From: Acidobacteriaceae bacterium UBA1307
GTDB lineage: Bacteria; Acidobacteriota; Terriglobia; Terriglobales; Acidobacteriaceae
DNA: 64,000 nt
Reading direction: 5' to 3'
Assembly (NCBI GenBank): GCA_002307235.1
Contig: DBTV01000029.1
Location: forward strand, 2,561-66,560
Shown: in pieces, positions 7,031-14,828 of the stretch
Position numbering within the stretch: the first letter of the stretch is position 1
How the letters are laid out: the number at the start of each line of letters is the position of its first letter
Translations under genes and position numbers: made by a program
The notes under the pieces: generated by a model
Databases searched by the model: none
What the model was told of the DNA's origin: nothing
What the model saw: only the letters and a program-made list of their open reading frames with translations

Positions 7031-7372
7031 GTGGAAGCATCGGCGTTGTTGAAGGCAGCAAAGAAGCTCCAAGATGCGCGTGATAAACACGTGCGCCTGC
7101 AAGGTGAAGCTGAGCGGGCTCACGCTCATGCTTTCACTTTGGACGTGGCCGCGCATCGTGCGGGTGAGGCCCGGAGCGAGGCGCACGAAGAGCTTATGAA
7201 GTTGATCGATGGTAATGCCCCAGTCGGTGAACAAAAGGCCGAGGTGGTGGCTGTGAATTGCCCGGATTGCGGTCTCTATCATGCCAATGTTTCCAATGTG
7301 GAACAGGTGCAGTGCTCGGGAGAGGACGGCGGGTGCTGGCGCTTCCGCCCGAAGGAAGGCGGTGCCGCGTGA
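7031..7372 (+). CDS. early phage protein with C-terminal zinc ribbon
   Basis: 113 aa from GTG 7031 (GGGGG upstream); an in-frame GTG at 7010 would overlap the previous gene. Residues 1-75 are helical and rich in A, E and H. The C-terminus contains NCPDCGLYHANV and QVQCSGEDGGCWRF, a CxxC...C-x6-C ribbon. The next start overlaps the stop as GTGA. Function unknown. Confidence 0.55.
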   Translation: MEASALLKAAKKLQDARDKHVRLQGEAERAHAHAFTLDVAAHRAGEARSEAHEELMKLIDGNAPVGEQKAEVVAVNCPDCGLYHANVSNVEQVQCSGEDGGCWRFRPKEGGAA

Positions 7373-7665
7373 CCGCGCGGCGCGGGCGTCGTCGGCCAGC
7401 GGGCGGTGGCGTGGTGTTCCGCAAGGCGCAGTGCGCGTTTGAGTGCCTGGGCTGTGGCTTTCATGCCTTGGTGCATAGCTGTGTGGTGCGTGATCCAGAG
7501 GCTATGGCACAGATGCGCGAGGCGCTGGAGTACAAGCACGAGGAGTGCTGGAGGTATCCGACGCGGTATGAGGCATACGTGGCGCGTGCACGGGCGAAAC
7601 GGGAAAAGATGCAGCGCAAGCTGGCATCGCAACAGACGAGTTGGAGGGGTGGATTATGCGGGTGA
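7369..7665 (+). CDS. early phage protein with Cys motif
   Basis: 98 aa from GTG 7369, overlapping the upstream stop (GTGA). Basic N-terminus (TARRGRRRPAGGG), then CAFECLGCGFHALVHSCVV, an atypical C-x3-C-x2-C cluster, then a charged C-terminal helix (EAYVARARAKREKMQRKLAS). Possibly a small nucleic-acid-binding protein; no family recognised. Confidence 0.5.
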   Translation: MTARRGRRRPAGGGVVFRKAQCAFECLGCGFHALVHSCVVRDPEAMAQMREALEYKHEECWRYPTRYEAYVARARAKREKMQRKLASQQTSWRGGLCG

Positions 7666-8192
7666 TGGAGTGGGCGCGTAAACGGGCGCGCAAGTCGGTC
7701 CTTCTGCAGTATTGGCTGCGGACGAGGAATACGCACGTAGCTCGGGATGTTTTCGACGTGCGTGCAAAGCGCATGGGGTATGTGGGTGCTGGCTGGGGCG
7801 TCGCGGTGGAGATGGCCGACCGTTGCGAAAGGGCCGAGGCCGCGTTCAAGGACTTGTCGATGGTGGTGGAGATGGAGGACGTGGCGCAGGCGATGCCTTT
7901 CCTTCGTCCGGCGCAGGTCGAACGCCTGGTGATGCTGATCGAGCGTTGTGGAGAGGTGTCGGTGATGGCGGGCAAGGTGCTGCGATACGGCTACAACGGC
8001 ACATCGCCGCGCACCGGGTTGCCAAACCGGGTGGTCCTCGAGCGCAAGGTGGGCGGACTGCTGGCCATGATCGACCTGATGGCGCGTACTGGCGATGCGC
8101 GACTGTGCGAGGTGCGCACGTCGCGGGACTGGGCGAGCAAGCATCTGGCTGACTGGGCAATCCATCAGGCTAGCGACGACGAGGTGGCGTAA
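7656..8192 (+). CDS. MazG-like all-alpha NTP pyrophosphatase fold, apparently degenerate
   Basis: 178 aa from ATG 7656 (GGAGGGG upstream). Residues ~87-150 (VERLVMLIERCGEVSVMAGK, LRYG, LPNRVVLERKVGGLLAMIDL) align with the phage MazG-like pattern LIEECAEVIQAA-K-LRFG...NRE-L-EIGDLLA. The metal-binding acidic residues are partly lost: EE is ER, and the E-x-x-D of EIGD reads KVGG. Active members hydrolyse (d)NTPs; this one may be inactive or a different helical protein. TAATG overlap with the next gene. Confidence 0.5.
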   Translation: MRVMEWARKRARKSVLLQYWLRTRNTHVARDVFDVRAKRMGYVGAGWGVAVEMADRCERAEAAFKDLSMVVEMEDVAQAMPFLRPAQVERLVMLIERCGEVSVMAGKVLRYGYNGTSPRTGLPNRVVLERKVGGLLAMIDLMARTGDARLCEVRTSRDWASKHLADWAIHQASDDEVA

Positions 8193-8656
8193 TGCAGCTA
8201 CGGCGATGGACGGGGGCGCAGATTGCGGAGTTGCGCAAGGGAGTGGCCGCAAGCGTGCCGGTGGATGACCTGGCCGAACAGTTGGGGCGCACGCGGAGGG
8301 CGGTCGAAAACATGATGTGTCGGCTGGGGCTAGACAGCGCGAGCAAGTGGCGGCGCTGGAGCGCGCGTGAGGATGCGTTGCTGCGCCGCCAGGGCGGCCG
8401 GACGATCCGTGAGGCTGTGGCAGTACTGGGGCGTTGTGGACGCAATCGCAAGGCGATCACGGCGCGGGCGCGGGTTTTGGGCGTGCAACTGTGCGATGCG
8501 CGCGGGCTGCACCGAGGAACCGCTGTTGTGCGCTCTACGCCATCGGAACTTGGCATCAGAACGCGGATTGAGTGGTGCCCGCAATGCCATGCGCCGGTGA
8601 GCAACTGGCAGGAGCATCACGCGCGGATGGGTCACCGGAGGCCGGTGGCGGCGTAA
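8192..8656 (+). CDS. phage DNA-binding protein with tandem HTH and zinc finger
   Basis: 154 aa, start overlapping the previous stop (TAATG). Two repeats of a SANT/GcrA-like helix-turn-helix are visible: RRWTGAQIAELRKGVAASVP...LGRTRRAVENMMCRLGL and RRWSAREDALLRRQGGRTIR...NRKAITARARVLGV. The C-terminus EWCPQCHAPVSNWQEHHARM looks like a C2H2-type zinc site. It lies just before the replication gene and is a plausible early transcription regulator. Confidence 0.6.
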   Translation: MQLRRWTGAQIAELRKGVAASVPVDDLAEQLGRTRRAVENMMCRLGLDSASKWRRWSAREDALLRRQGGRTIREAVAVLGRCGRNRKAITARARVLGVQLCDARGLHRGTAVVRSTPSELGIRTRIEWCPQCHAPVSNWQEHHARMGHRRPVAA

Positions 8657-8723
8657 CAGGCAAGCAGATTCGAGATGGATAGGACGCTGCGGGCATAGAG
8701 CTTGCAGCGCATGGGGTAGCACT

Positions 8724-8798
8724 GTGCAATTTTCAGGGACGCATAAGACGATGACGACGGCCGACATCACGGCCACGATGGCGGAGGTGCTGGCATGA
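8724..8798 (+). CDS. possible 24-aa leader ORF before the replication gene
   Basis: GTG 8724 (or ATG 8751) reads to a TGA overlapping the ATG of the replication protein as ATGA. The 138-base gap holds nothing else obvious. It might couple translation of the downstream gene. Very short; weak evidence. Confidence 0.25.
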   Translation: MQFSGTHKTMTTADITATMAEVLA

Positions 8799-10138
8799 GT
8801 GCAAGGGCATCCGCGTATGCAAAGGGGCTGCTGGAGTGCCCGAATGGTGAGCTGATCTCGCCGCGCGAAAAGCTAGTGCTGATGGTGCTGGCGGACTCGC
8901 ATCAAGATCGTGCAGGCCGCTACACCTATCCCAGCGTCCAGACGATTGCCGAGGATTCGATGTGCGATAGGCGGTCGTGCCAGCGGTATCTGGCCGCGCT
9001 CGAGCGCAAGGAAGTAATCATCCGCATGCACCCAGAGCATCAGGGCCGCGCGCAGATCACCTACTACTTTTTCACTGAGTTGGATGAGGTGCCAAAAGGG
9101 TGGCAACCTGCCGCCCTTTCTGAGCATGGCATTTTTTTGCAGAAGGGCGGCAAAAGGGCGGTAGAAAGGGCGGCAAAAGGGCGGCAAAATGCGCTTTCGC
9201 TTAATGGAACGCGTGTGCGCGAACCGGAACCTAAACAGGAACAAGGACAAAAGCAACTCCCCCTTATCCCCCTCGCGGGCGAGGGGGAGGCGAATGGAGG
9301 AACGCGTGAAGGAACTGAGCAAGGAAATGAAAGACATGCTGCGGGCAATGAGTTGGCTGCCGTCTCTGCATCTGCCGCACCGCGAGGTGAACGCGATTCG
9401 CAGACGGCAACCGGCCCCGCTGATCTGGCGCAAGTCGCTGACGCGGGAAGCGCGGCTGAATCTGAGCAAGACCTTGGTGTTGGCGTTTGCTCGAGCCGGG
9501 ATGTCAGTCATGCCGTCGGGCCTGCGCGTGAACAGTACGCGAATTTGTCACAAGGCAATGGCGAAGCGCCGCAAGCGGCTGGCACTGGTGAGACGGAAGA
9601 GGGGGTGCTTTCTCGGCGATCACATTCCGGGGCATGTGAGGCTATGGCGACAAACGGTTCGCTGGGATCGGTGGAGCTGGGAGGCGATGAAGGCCTCAAC
9701 CAAGAGCAGCTTGAGCATCTAGCGCAGGTTGCTCCGCAAGAGCGCGGAAACTGGGAAGCGTATTACCGCGAGGAAAACGCAAAGGCCGCGGCGGCCGCAA
9801 AGCAAGAGCAAAAACCGGAAGAGTCGGAGCTTGAGTTTGCCGATGTAGCGGCGGCGCGGGCCTGGGTGATGCGTAAGCTCGGATTCCTTGAGCGGCGGCG
9901 CGGCGGCATGGGGCCGGTGGTAGGGGCTGCACTGCGGGCGCGGGCTGAACAAGGTGAGTCGCTGGGAGTGTTGGCGCAACGCATGGTTGAGGCTGTGCGC
10001 AAGCACGCGAAACTTGCCTCGCGCATGCGGTATCAGTACGGCCCGGCGAAGTTTGTTTCGCTCGGTCTGTGGCTTGACGAGAACACCTGGCCGTGGGATT
10101 ACAAGGAAATTGCGCGGCAGCAAGCGAGGGCATTTTGA
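8795..10138 (+). CDS. phage replication initiator, O-like, with N-terminal winged helix
   Basis: 447 aa. Residues ~20-80 (ISPREKLVLMVLADSHQDRA, YPSVQTIAEDSMCDRRSCQR, YLAALERKEVI) are the winged helix-turn-helix found at the N-terminus of lambda-O/DnaT-like replication proteins. A long low-complexity E/A/G/Q-rich linker (~145-335) follows, then a conserved C-terminal domain (VMRKLGFLERRRGGMGPVVG... KFVSLGLWLDENTWPWDY) likely to contact a helicase loader or host DnaB. Four GC-rich iterons inside the gene (9145-9189) point to an internal origin. No helicase gene is recognisable in the phage, so host DnaB is probably recruited directly. Confidence 0.75.
   Translation: MSARASAYAKGLLECPNGELISPREKLVLMVLADSHQDRAGRYTYPSVQTIAEDSMCDRRSCQRYLAALERKEVIIRMHPEHQGRAQITYYFFTELDEVPKGWQPAALSEHGIFLQKGGKRAVERAAKGRQNALSLNGTRVREPEPKQEQGQKQLPLIPLAGEGEANGGTREGTEQGNERHAAGNELAAVSASAAPRGERDSQTATGPADLAQVADAGSAAESEQDLGVGVCSSRDVSHAVGPAREQYANLSQGNGEAPQAAGTGETEEGVLSRRSHSGACEAMATNGSLGSVELGGDEGLNQEQLEHLAQVAPQERGNWEAYYREENAKAAAAAKQEQKPEESELEFADVAAARAWVMRKLGFLERRRGGMGPVVGAALRARAEQGESLGVLAQRMVEAVRKHAKLASRMRYQYGPAKFVSLGLWLDENTWPWDYKEIARQQARAF
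9145..9189 (+). repeat. four tandem iterons, candidate replication origin
   Basis: GGGCGGCAAAA occurs at 9145, 9168 and 9179, and GGGCGGTAGAAA at 9156: four head-to-tail 11-12-bp units within the initiator gene, beside a T-rich run (9131-9138). This mirrors the lambda arrangement in which the initiator binds iterons in its own gene. Confidence 0.55.
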
Positions 10139-10293
10139 CGCAGGGCTTTGTGCAGATTTGGACGTTGCGGCGCGGCGTGCTGGATAAGCATGAGCCGCTG
10201 GATATGGCTGGTCAGTTGGCGGCGTACAGCCAGGCGCTGGCAGATGCGGCACACGAGGTGCGAATACCGACGCGGCAGTATGGCAAACGATAG
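10135..10293 (+). CDS. small early phage protein
   Basis: 52 aa if it starts at TTG 10135, which overlaps the end of the replication gene; GTG 10150 is an alternative. Sequence includes IWTLRRGVLDKHEPLDMAGQ and LAAYSQALADAAHEVRIPTR. No family recognised. Confidence 0.4.
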   Translation: MTQGFVQIWTLRRGVLDKHEPLDMAGQLAAYSQALADAAHEVRIPTRQYGKR

Positions 10294-10337
10294 GCAGCGA
10301 CAACGCAGGCATTACGATGTCTAACGAAAGGATCGAA

Positions 10338-10619
10338 ATGAAATGTTTCAGAATTGATGACAGTGGAGAGAGTTTCCACTACGCAGCGGAGACCGAGGGA
10401 ATGGCTCTGATGGCCTATATCGAAGACTGCAACGAAGAGTATGAAGCTGAGGGCGCAAAAGTCCGCGAAGTTTCCGAGGAAGAGATGAACTCTCGCATGG
10501 TCACCATGGAAGACGAGAACCAGTTTCCAAGCGGCAAGGCCACGCTCAAGCAGGTGTTCGATTGGGAAACGTCGAGAACCAGCGACAAAACAATTCAGCT
10601 TTGCAGTAGCGTTTTCTAG
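10338..10619 (+). CDS. acidic 93-aa early phage protein
   Basis: Start ATG 10338 chosen for AAAGGA six bases upstream; ATG 10317 lacks one. About 21 Asp/Glu against about 10 Lys/Arg, with runs such as EDCNEEYEAEGAKVREVSEE. The strong negative charge over a small fold is seen in DNA-mimic inhibitors of host defences, but also in many other phage proteins. It is the last early gene before a terminator. Confidence 0.55.
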   Translation: MKCFRIDDSGESFHYAAETEGMALMAYIEDCNEEYEAEGAKVREVSEEEMNSRMVTMEDENQFPSGKATLKQVFDWETSRTSDKTIQLCSSVF

Positions 10620-10884
10620 GCACCGTCGCGATACGAAAACCAGTATCGGGGTGGTCCTGCGGAGATTAGCTGTTTGGGGAATCTAGCTGGGAAGGATGGA
10701 AAAGCGGTGAAAGTTGGCGAATTGATCGATAAATCGAAGCAATTTCCTCCCGAGGCGTGGCAGAGACGGAGCTCAATGAATGCGGGGAATATCGCTGAAC
10801 TTTATAGTTAAAGATTGGTGCGATTGTGTAGGACTGGAGCGGTTAATCGCGAAATCAATATTTCTTGATTTCTGATTGAAAATG
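10620..10884. other. early-late intergenic region
   Basis: The whole 10620-11125 stretch appears non-coding on both strands and is AT-richer than its neighbours. It contains two terminators and a promoter listed separately. Nothing is recognisable in 10620-10884. Confidence 0.5.
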
Positions 10885-10917
10885 ACAGGCGTGGCCAGTT
10901 GGCTGCGCCTGTTTTTT
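10885..10917 (+). terminator. terminator of the early operon
   Basis: ACAGGCG (10885-10891) pairs perfectly with CGCCTGT (10906-10912), followed by six T. Confidence 0.8.
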
Positions 10918-10926
10918 GTGTTCGAT

Positions 10927-10955
10927 TTGCATTCTTGAAAAAGATCGGGTAGATT
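10927..10955 (+). promoter_or_regulatory. candidate late promoter
   Basis: TTGCAT (10927-10932), 17-bp spacer, TAGATT (10950-10955). It is the only good sigma70-like match between the early terminator and the late genes. A terminator 116 bp downstream suggests antitermination control. Confidence 0.4.
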
Positions 10956-11070
10956 CACTCTCGGTGGAAACACCTCGTCATCCCATAAGAGGGTGTGTCG
11001 CGCGTTAGTCGATCGTTTTACCTTGTAGGTTGACGTGTGTCTGTACTACCCCATCAAAAGGATCATCCCT

Positions 11071-11095
11071 ACCGGCGTAAGCCGGTTTTTCTTTT
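11071..11095 (+). terminator. terminator in the late leader
   Basis: ACCGGC (11071-11076), GTAA loop, GCCGGT (11081-11086), then TTTTCTTTT. It lies between the putative late promoter and the first late gene. Confidence 0.75.
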
Positions 11096-11125
11096 GGTGG
11101 TTCCTTTCGTTTGGCGTACAACGCT

Positions 11126-11542
11126 ATGGGCAAACGTCCTAGAGCATACGCCAAGAGTCATGTTTTCAAACTCTATGCTCCTTACAGCGAGGCCGGTGAT
11201 TGGCTCGGTGTGCGGAATGTGTCCTTTGCCGAAGGTGAGCGCATGTGTCGCCTCGGCGAATGGTCGCGCGTTTACGACGCAAACAATGTGCTCGTGGGCT
11301 ACGAAATATGTCGACGGGCAGAGTGGAACGCGTACGTGACCAGAGAGTCGCCTCGCTCTATTTCAGTTTCTGAAATGGTGTCGTATGCGATTCGTCGGCC
11401 GTCGCAAACGGCAGGCCTGAACGAAGAGCAACGGTTGACGGCTCGCGATAAGCGAACCAACTGGCCGTTGCCGCCGGAAGATTATGTCGAGCGGCTCGAG
11501 GCGAAGGTGGAATACTTCGGCCAGCATCGATTGGTTGCATAA
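11126..11542 (+). CDS. phage protein of unknown function at the start of the late region
   Basis: 138 aa from ATG 11126. N-terminus basic (MGKRPRAYAKSHVFKLYAP), followed by YSEAGDWLGVRNVSFAEGER and a C-terminal PLPPEDYVERLEAKV helix. Bracketed by terminators at 11071 and 11549, so it may be separately expressed; the position would suit a late-gene regulator, but no DNA-binding motif is evident. Confidence 0.55.
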   Translation: MGKRPRAYAKSHVFKLYAPYSEAGDWLGVRNVSFAEGERMCRLGEWSRVYDANNVLVGYEICRRAEWNAYVTRESPRSISVSEMVSYAIRRPSQTAGLNEEQRLTARDKRTNWPLPPEDYVERLEAKVEYFGQHRLVA

Positions 11543-11548
11543 CAAGTT

Positions 11549-11587
11549 GGGCTGATGCGCGTGAGCGTGTCGGCCCTTTTCTTTTTT
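11549..11587 (+). terminator. terminator
   Basis: GGGCTGA (11549-11555) and TCGGCCC (11570-11576) form the stem, followed by TTTTCTTTTTT. Confidence 0.7.
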
Positions 11588-11601
11588 AGGGAGAACGTTT
11601 G

Positions 11602-11832
11602 ATGGATGGAACGTTGCAGATCCAGCTTACGGTCGGCGCAGGCGCGCTGCTGAACCTGCTCACGGTTGCGTATCATGCGGGCAAACTCAACCAGCGCGTT
11701 GCCAGCCACGATGTAAGGCTCGACGAGCAGGGCGTGATACTTGACAAGCATGGCGTAACGCTGACAGATCACGAGCGTCGCATCTCGCACATCGAAGGTC
11801 AGCGCGGCATTCCGCTGTCGAGCGGGGACTGA
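11602..11832 (+). CDS. small membrane/coiled-coil phage protein
   Basis: 76 aa, ATG 11602 with AGGGAG upstream. Residues ~8-28 (QLTVGAGALLNLLTVAYHAG) are a likely membrane helix; the remainder is heptad-like with repeated LDEQGVILDKHGVTLTDHE units. Topology resembles small phage membrane proteins near lysis or packaging genes. No function is assignable. Confidence 0.5.
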   Translation: MDGTLQIQLTVGAGALLNLLTVAYHAGKLNQRVASHDVRLDEQGVILDKHGVTLTDHERRISHIEGQRGIPLSSGD

Positions 11833-11834
11833 CT

Positions 11835-12290
11835 GTGACCGGTCGTATCAAACGGCCGTGCGCGCGGCCAGGCTGTTCGGCTCTTGTCGTGAGCGGCTAC
11901 TGTGAGGCGTGCAGCGCTCGGGCACCGAAGAAGATGGCTGAGAAGGTGCGCGCCTCGGCGTATGCGCGGGGCTACGGTCGCCGATGGCAGAAGGCCAGCA
12001 CGGCATTTTTGCTTGCACATCCGCTCTGCGTCGATCCGTTCAAGGATCACGGCAATGCGCCACGCGCGGCAGAGGTAACCGATCACATCGTTCCACACAA
12101 AGGCGACATGCATCTGTTCTGGAATCCGAAGAACTGGCAGCCGCTGTGCAAGGAGTGCCATGACAAGAAAACAGCAAAAGAAGACGGCGGCTTCGGTAAT
12201 CAACGGCGCGTGGTTGTTGAAGGTGGCCTTGAAGTGGGCTCGGCTCCACGGTTGAGCGATGGCATACCCGGGGTGGGGTCAAATCTCTAG
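11835..12290 (+). CDS. HNH endonuclease, packaging-associated
   Basis: 151 aa, GTG start just after the previous stop. Zinc ligands and the HNH core are visible: CARPGC...GYCEAC, then VTDHIVPHKGDMHLFWNPKN and WQPLCKECHDKKTAKE. An HNH protein directly before the terminase genes is typical of cos-packaging HK97-like phages, where it is needed for terminal cleavage together with the large terminase. Confidence 0.88.
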   Translation: MTGRIKRPCARPGCSALVVSGYCEACSARAPKKMAEKVRASAYARGYGRRWQKASTAFLLAHPLCVDPFKDHGNAPRAAEVTDHIVPHKGDMHLFWNPKNWQPLCKECHDKKTAKEDGGFGNQRRVVVEGGLEVGSAPRLSDGIPGVGSNL

Positions 12291-12300
12291 CGGCCTCTTG
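12262..12300. other. candidate cos region
   Basis: The end of the HNH gene reads CCGGGGTGGGGTCAAATCTC. From memory, a G-run followed by TCAAATCTCTA at this position is shared by many cos phages with the HNH-TerS-TerL order. No cleavage data; inference from position. Confidence 0.35.
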
Positions 12301-12488
12301 CCGGAGACCGTATGCCCACCTTGATTTTTAATTCCACAAAATACGAAAAATGGCTTTAAGCATGATTGATTTTGGCTTTTAGCTGATTGGCTTCAAAAGA
12401 GCCGAAAGAGAGCGCTGTAATGGCGCTTAGGGGCCTTTTTAGCGGTTTTTTGAGGCCGCAATGACCCTTTATAGCGTGTGGGGCGTTT
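12301..12488. other. non-coding gap before terminase genes
   Basis: AT-richer stretch with a GCGC-TGTAAT-GGCGC hairpin near 12410 and GGCCT/AGGCC arms around a T-rich loop (12431-12456). Suitable for terminase binding (cosB-like) or a terminator; not decidable. Confidence 0.3.
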
Positions 12489-12908
12489 ATGTCGCGACCG
12501 AGAAAAGATCTTCACGAACTCGAATTGACGGGTGCGATCAAGAAAAACCCGCAACGGTACCGCGATCGTATCGAACAGGCGAAAACAGAGGCTGAATTGC
12601 CGCCGATTGGTCCTCCTCCTGCGCGATGGTGCGTTGCTCCAGACGCTATTGGCGGCCCGAAATTCGCAAAACTCTGCGAGATCTGGGACGAGTTTGCGCC
12701 GCAGATTCCGCGCGGTACGCCGATGAAGCGCGCGCTGCTTGAGATGTTCTGCGAGGCCTTTTACAAATTCCGCACCGATGGACGCTACATGAAGACCTCG
12801 GAGAAGGCCTACATGCTGCAACTGGCCAAGTCGATTGGCCAGGATGACGCCGTAGGCGTTGGAAAACGGGATGGTGCGAATGGAGGACCGTGGAGCGAGT
12901 TCGAATAG
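12489..12908 (+). CDS. terS: terminase small subunit
   Basis: 139 aa. Contains the PPPARWCVAPDAI...KFAKLCEIWDEFAPQIPRGT, LEMFCEAFYKFR segment characteristic of P27-like small terminases, which recognise the packaging start and form a ring. The N-terminus (MSRPRKDLHELELTGAIKKN) is basic. Located directly before and overlapping the large subunit. Confidence 0.85.
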   Translation: MSRPRKDLHELELTGAIKKNPQRYRDRIEQAKTEAELPPIGPPPARWCVAPDAIGGPKFAKLCEIWDEFAPQIPRGTPMKRALLEMFCEAFYKFRTDGRYMKTSEKAYMLQLAKSIGQDDAVGVGKRDGANGGPWSEFE

Positions 12909-14643
12909 GCCGGAACTCCAAGCCGAATACCGTCGATACGCCAACATCTGCAACAAGTATGCGCGCGACGTCGTCTCTGGCAAGATCGTCGCTGGCAAGT
13001 GGGCAATCAAGGCTTGTCAGCGCCATCTAAACGACCTAAAGCGGGCGCGCCTCAAGTGTTTTCCGTACAAGTTCGATCATGTTATGGCCGGCAGGGCTTG
13101 CCGGTTTATCGAGAAACTGCCACACGTTAAGGGCGAATGGGCTCGCGTGCAGGCTGGCAAGAGCAACAACATCAAGCTCGAGCCTTGGCAGGTCTTCATG
13201 ACCTGCTCGCTTTTCGGGTGGGTTCACGACAAAACGGGCTATCGGCGGTTTTCCGAGGCCTACATCAAGGTCGCTCGCAAGAATGCGAAGACGACCTGGG
13301 CCGCTGCAGTTGGCCTATACATGCTCGTGGCCGACCACGAGGTCGCGCCGGAAGTCTTCAGCGGTGCGACGAGTAAGAAACAGGCAATGGAGGTCTTCAA
13401 GACCGCCCGCCGCATGGCCAAGAAGGCGCCACGCTTCAAGGAACACTTCGATCTCGATGTCAACATCGAATCGATCATCTCGCTGCGCGACGAGGGCAAG
13501 TTTGAACCGCTGATCGGCGACCCTGGCGACGGTGCGTCGCCGAGTTGCGCCATCGTCGATGAGTTTCACGAGCATCTGACGGCGAACCTGCACGACACGA
13601 TGGTTTCTGGCATGGGCGCGCGCCGCCAGGGCCTGTGCATCAACATCACGACGGCCGGCACCAACACGGCCAGTCCGTGCTACCTGGCCGAAAAGGACGC
13701 CGAGAAGATCCTCGACGGCCTGATCGAAAACGATGCGTACTTCTGCATCATGTATTCGGCCGACGAGGGTGACGATTGGGCATCTCTCGTCGCGCAGCAG
13801 AAGGCCAACCCTAACCTGGGTGTGAGTGTCTTCCCGGAGTACCTCGAGAAGCAGCTCAACACTGCGCGCCAGTCGCCTCAGAAGCAGGCAATCTACAAGA
13901 CCAAGCATCTTGATCTGTGGACCAACGCTCTCAACGGTTACTTCAACATGGCGGACTGGGAGAACTGCTGCGACAGCAGCTTGTCGCTGGAGGAGTTCAA
14001 GGGCGAGCAGTGCTGGTTGGGTGTTGACCTGGCTGCCAAGATTGATCTCTGCTCGCGGATTCGCATCTTCCAGCGCATGCTGGCGAACGACAAGGGCTTC
14101 GATGTGCGGCACTACTACGTCTTTGGCCAGCACTACGCGCCTACTGACCGCATCAACGACGAAGAGCACCAACACTATCTTCGCTGGTTCGAGGATGGGT
14201 TCTTGACTGGGATTCCCGGCGCTGAGATTCATCTTCCGACCGTGCAAGGCGACATCGAGGGCGAACTCGACGAGTACGACATGCAGCGTATCGCCTTTGA
14301 CCCCTGGCAGGCAGTGCAGATGCAGCAGGATCTGGCCAGTCAACTGGGTGACGACGTGGTTGTTTCAGTGCCGCAGCAGGTGCAGTATCTGAGCCCGTCC
14401 ATGAAGGAACTCGATGCGGCGATTCGTGCCGGTCGCCTGCACCACAACGGCGATCCCGTATTGACTTGGGCAATATCCTGCGTCGTGGCGCGCGTTGATG
14501 CCAAAGGCAACGTCTTTCCGCGCAAGATCGAGAACGGCAAAGACAAGATTGACCCGGCGGTGGCTCTCATCACGGGCATAAACCAGGCGATGCTCGGCGA
14601 GGTTCAGCGCCGGTACACGACGCCGATGATCGGAATCCTCTGA
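12871..14643 (+). CDS. terL: terminase large subunit
   Basis: About 590 aa (ATG 12871; ATG 12880 is an alternative, both overlapping terS). The packaging motor: a deviant Walker A (IKVARKNAKTTWAAA, ~residue 135) and Walker B with catalytic glutamate (SCAIVDEFHEH, ~230), then a motif III-like NITTAGT. The C-terminal RNase H-like nuclease shows acidic sites in CWLGVDLA and RIAFDPWQ. Length matches the HK97/Terminase_1 family. ATGA-type overlap with the next gene. Confidence 0.94.
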   Translation: MVRMEDRGASSNRPELQAEYRRYANICNKYARDVVSGKIVAGKWAIKACQRHLNDLKRARLKCFPYKFDHVMAGRACRFIEKLPHVKGEWARVQAGKSNNIKLEPWQVFMTCSLFGWVHDKTGYRRFSEAYIKVARKNAKTTWAAAVGLYMLVADHEVAPEVFSGATSKKQAMEVFKTARRMAKKAPRFKEHFDLDVNIESIISLRDEGKFEPLIGDPGDGASPSCAIVDEFHEHLTANLHDTMVSGMGARRQGLCINITTAGTNTASPCYLAEKDAEKILDGLIENDAYFCIMYSADEGDDWASLVAQQKANPNLGVSVFPEYLEKQLNTARQSPQKQAIYKTKHLDLWTNALNGYFNMADWENCCDSSLSLEEFKGEQCWLGVDLAAKIDLCSRIRIFQRMLANDKGFDVRHYYVFGQHYAPTDRINDEEHQHYLRWFEDGFLTGIPGAEIHLPTVQGDIEGELDEYDMQRIAFDPWQAVQMQQDLASQLGDDVVVSVPQQVQYLSPSMKELDAAIRAGRLHHNGDPVLTWAISCVVARVDAKGNVFPRKIENGKDKIDPAVALITGINQAMLGEVQRRYTTPMIGIL

Positions 14644-14828
14644 TGAAGAAACTGAGTGCGTTCTTGCCGGATGCAGTGCTGCTTCTGGGGGGTGTGATGC
14701 TGGCCTATGGCTTCTGGCTGGCATGGCGACCTCTGGGGTACATGATGGGTGGCCTGATGCTGGCGGCAATCGGCCTGTTTTTGGATCGTAACCGCGCGAT
14801 CAAGAGCCGGTGGCGGAGGACAATGTGA
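14643..14828 (+). CDS. small two-helix membrane protein between terminase and portal
   Basis: 61 aa with two hydrophobic segments (FLPDAVLLLGGVMLAYGFWL and YMMGGLMLAAIGLFL) and a basic tail. Start overlaps the terL stop and its end overlaps the portal GTG, indicating tight coupling. Small membrane proteins at this position are frequent in HK97-like phages; role unknown. Confidence 0.6.
   Translation: MKKLSAFLPDAVLLLGGVMLAYGFWLAWRPLGYMMGGLMLAAIGLFLDRNRAIKSRWRRTM

Noticed and set aside
9145..9189. Tandem repeats as a CRISPR array
   Set aside because: Only four 11-12-bp units without spacers, inside a coding gene; no cas genes in the window.
13315..14343. 342-codon minus-strand frame inside terL
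   Set aside because: Antisense to a gene with full terminase motifs; Arg/Leu/Val-rich composition typical of shadow frames.
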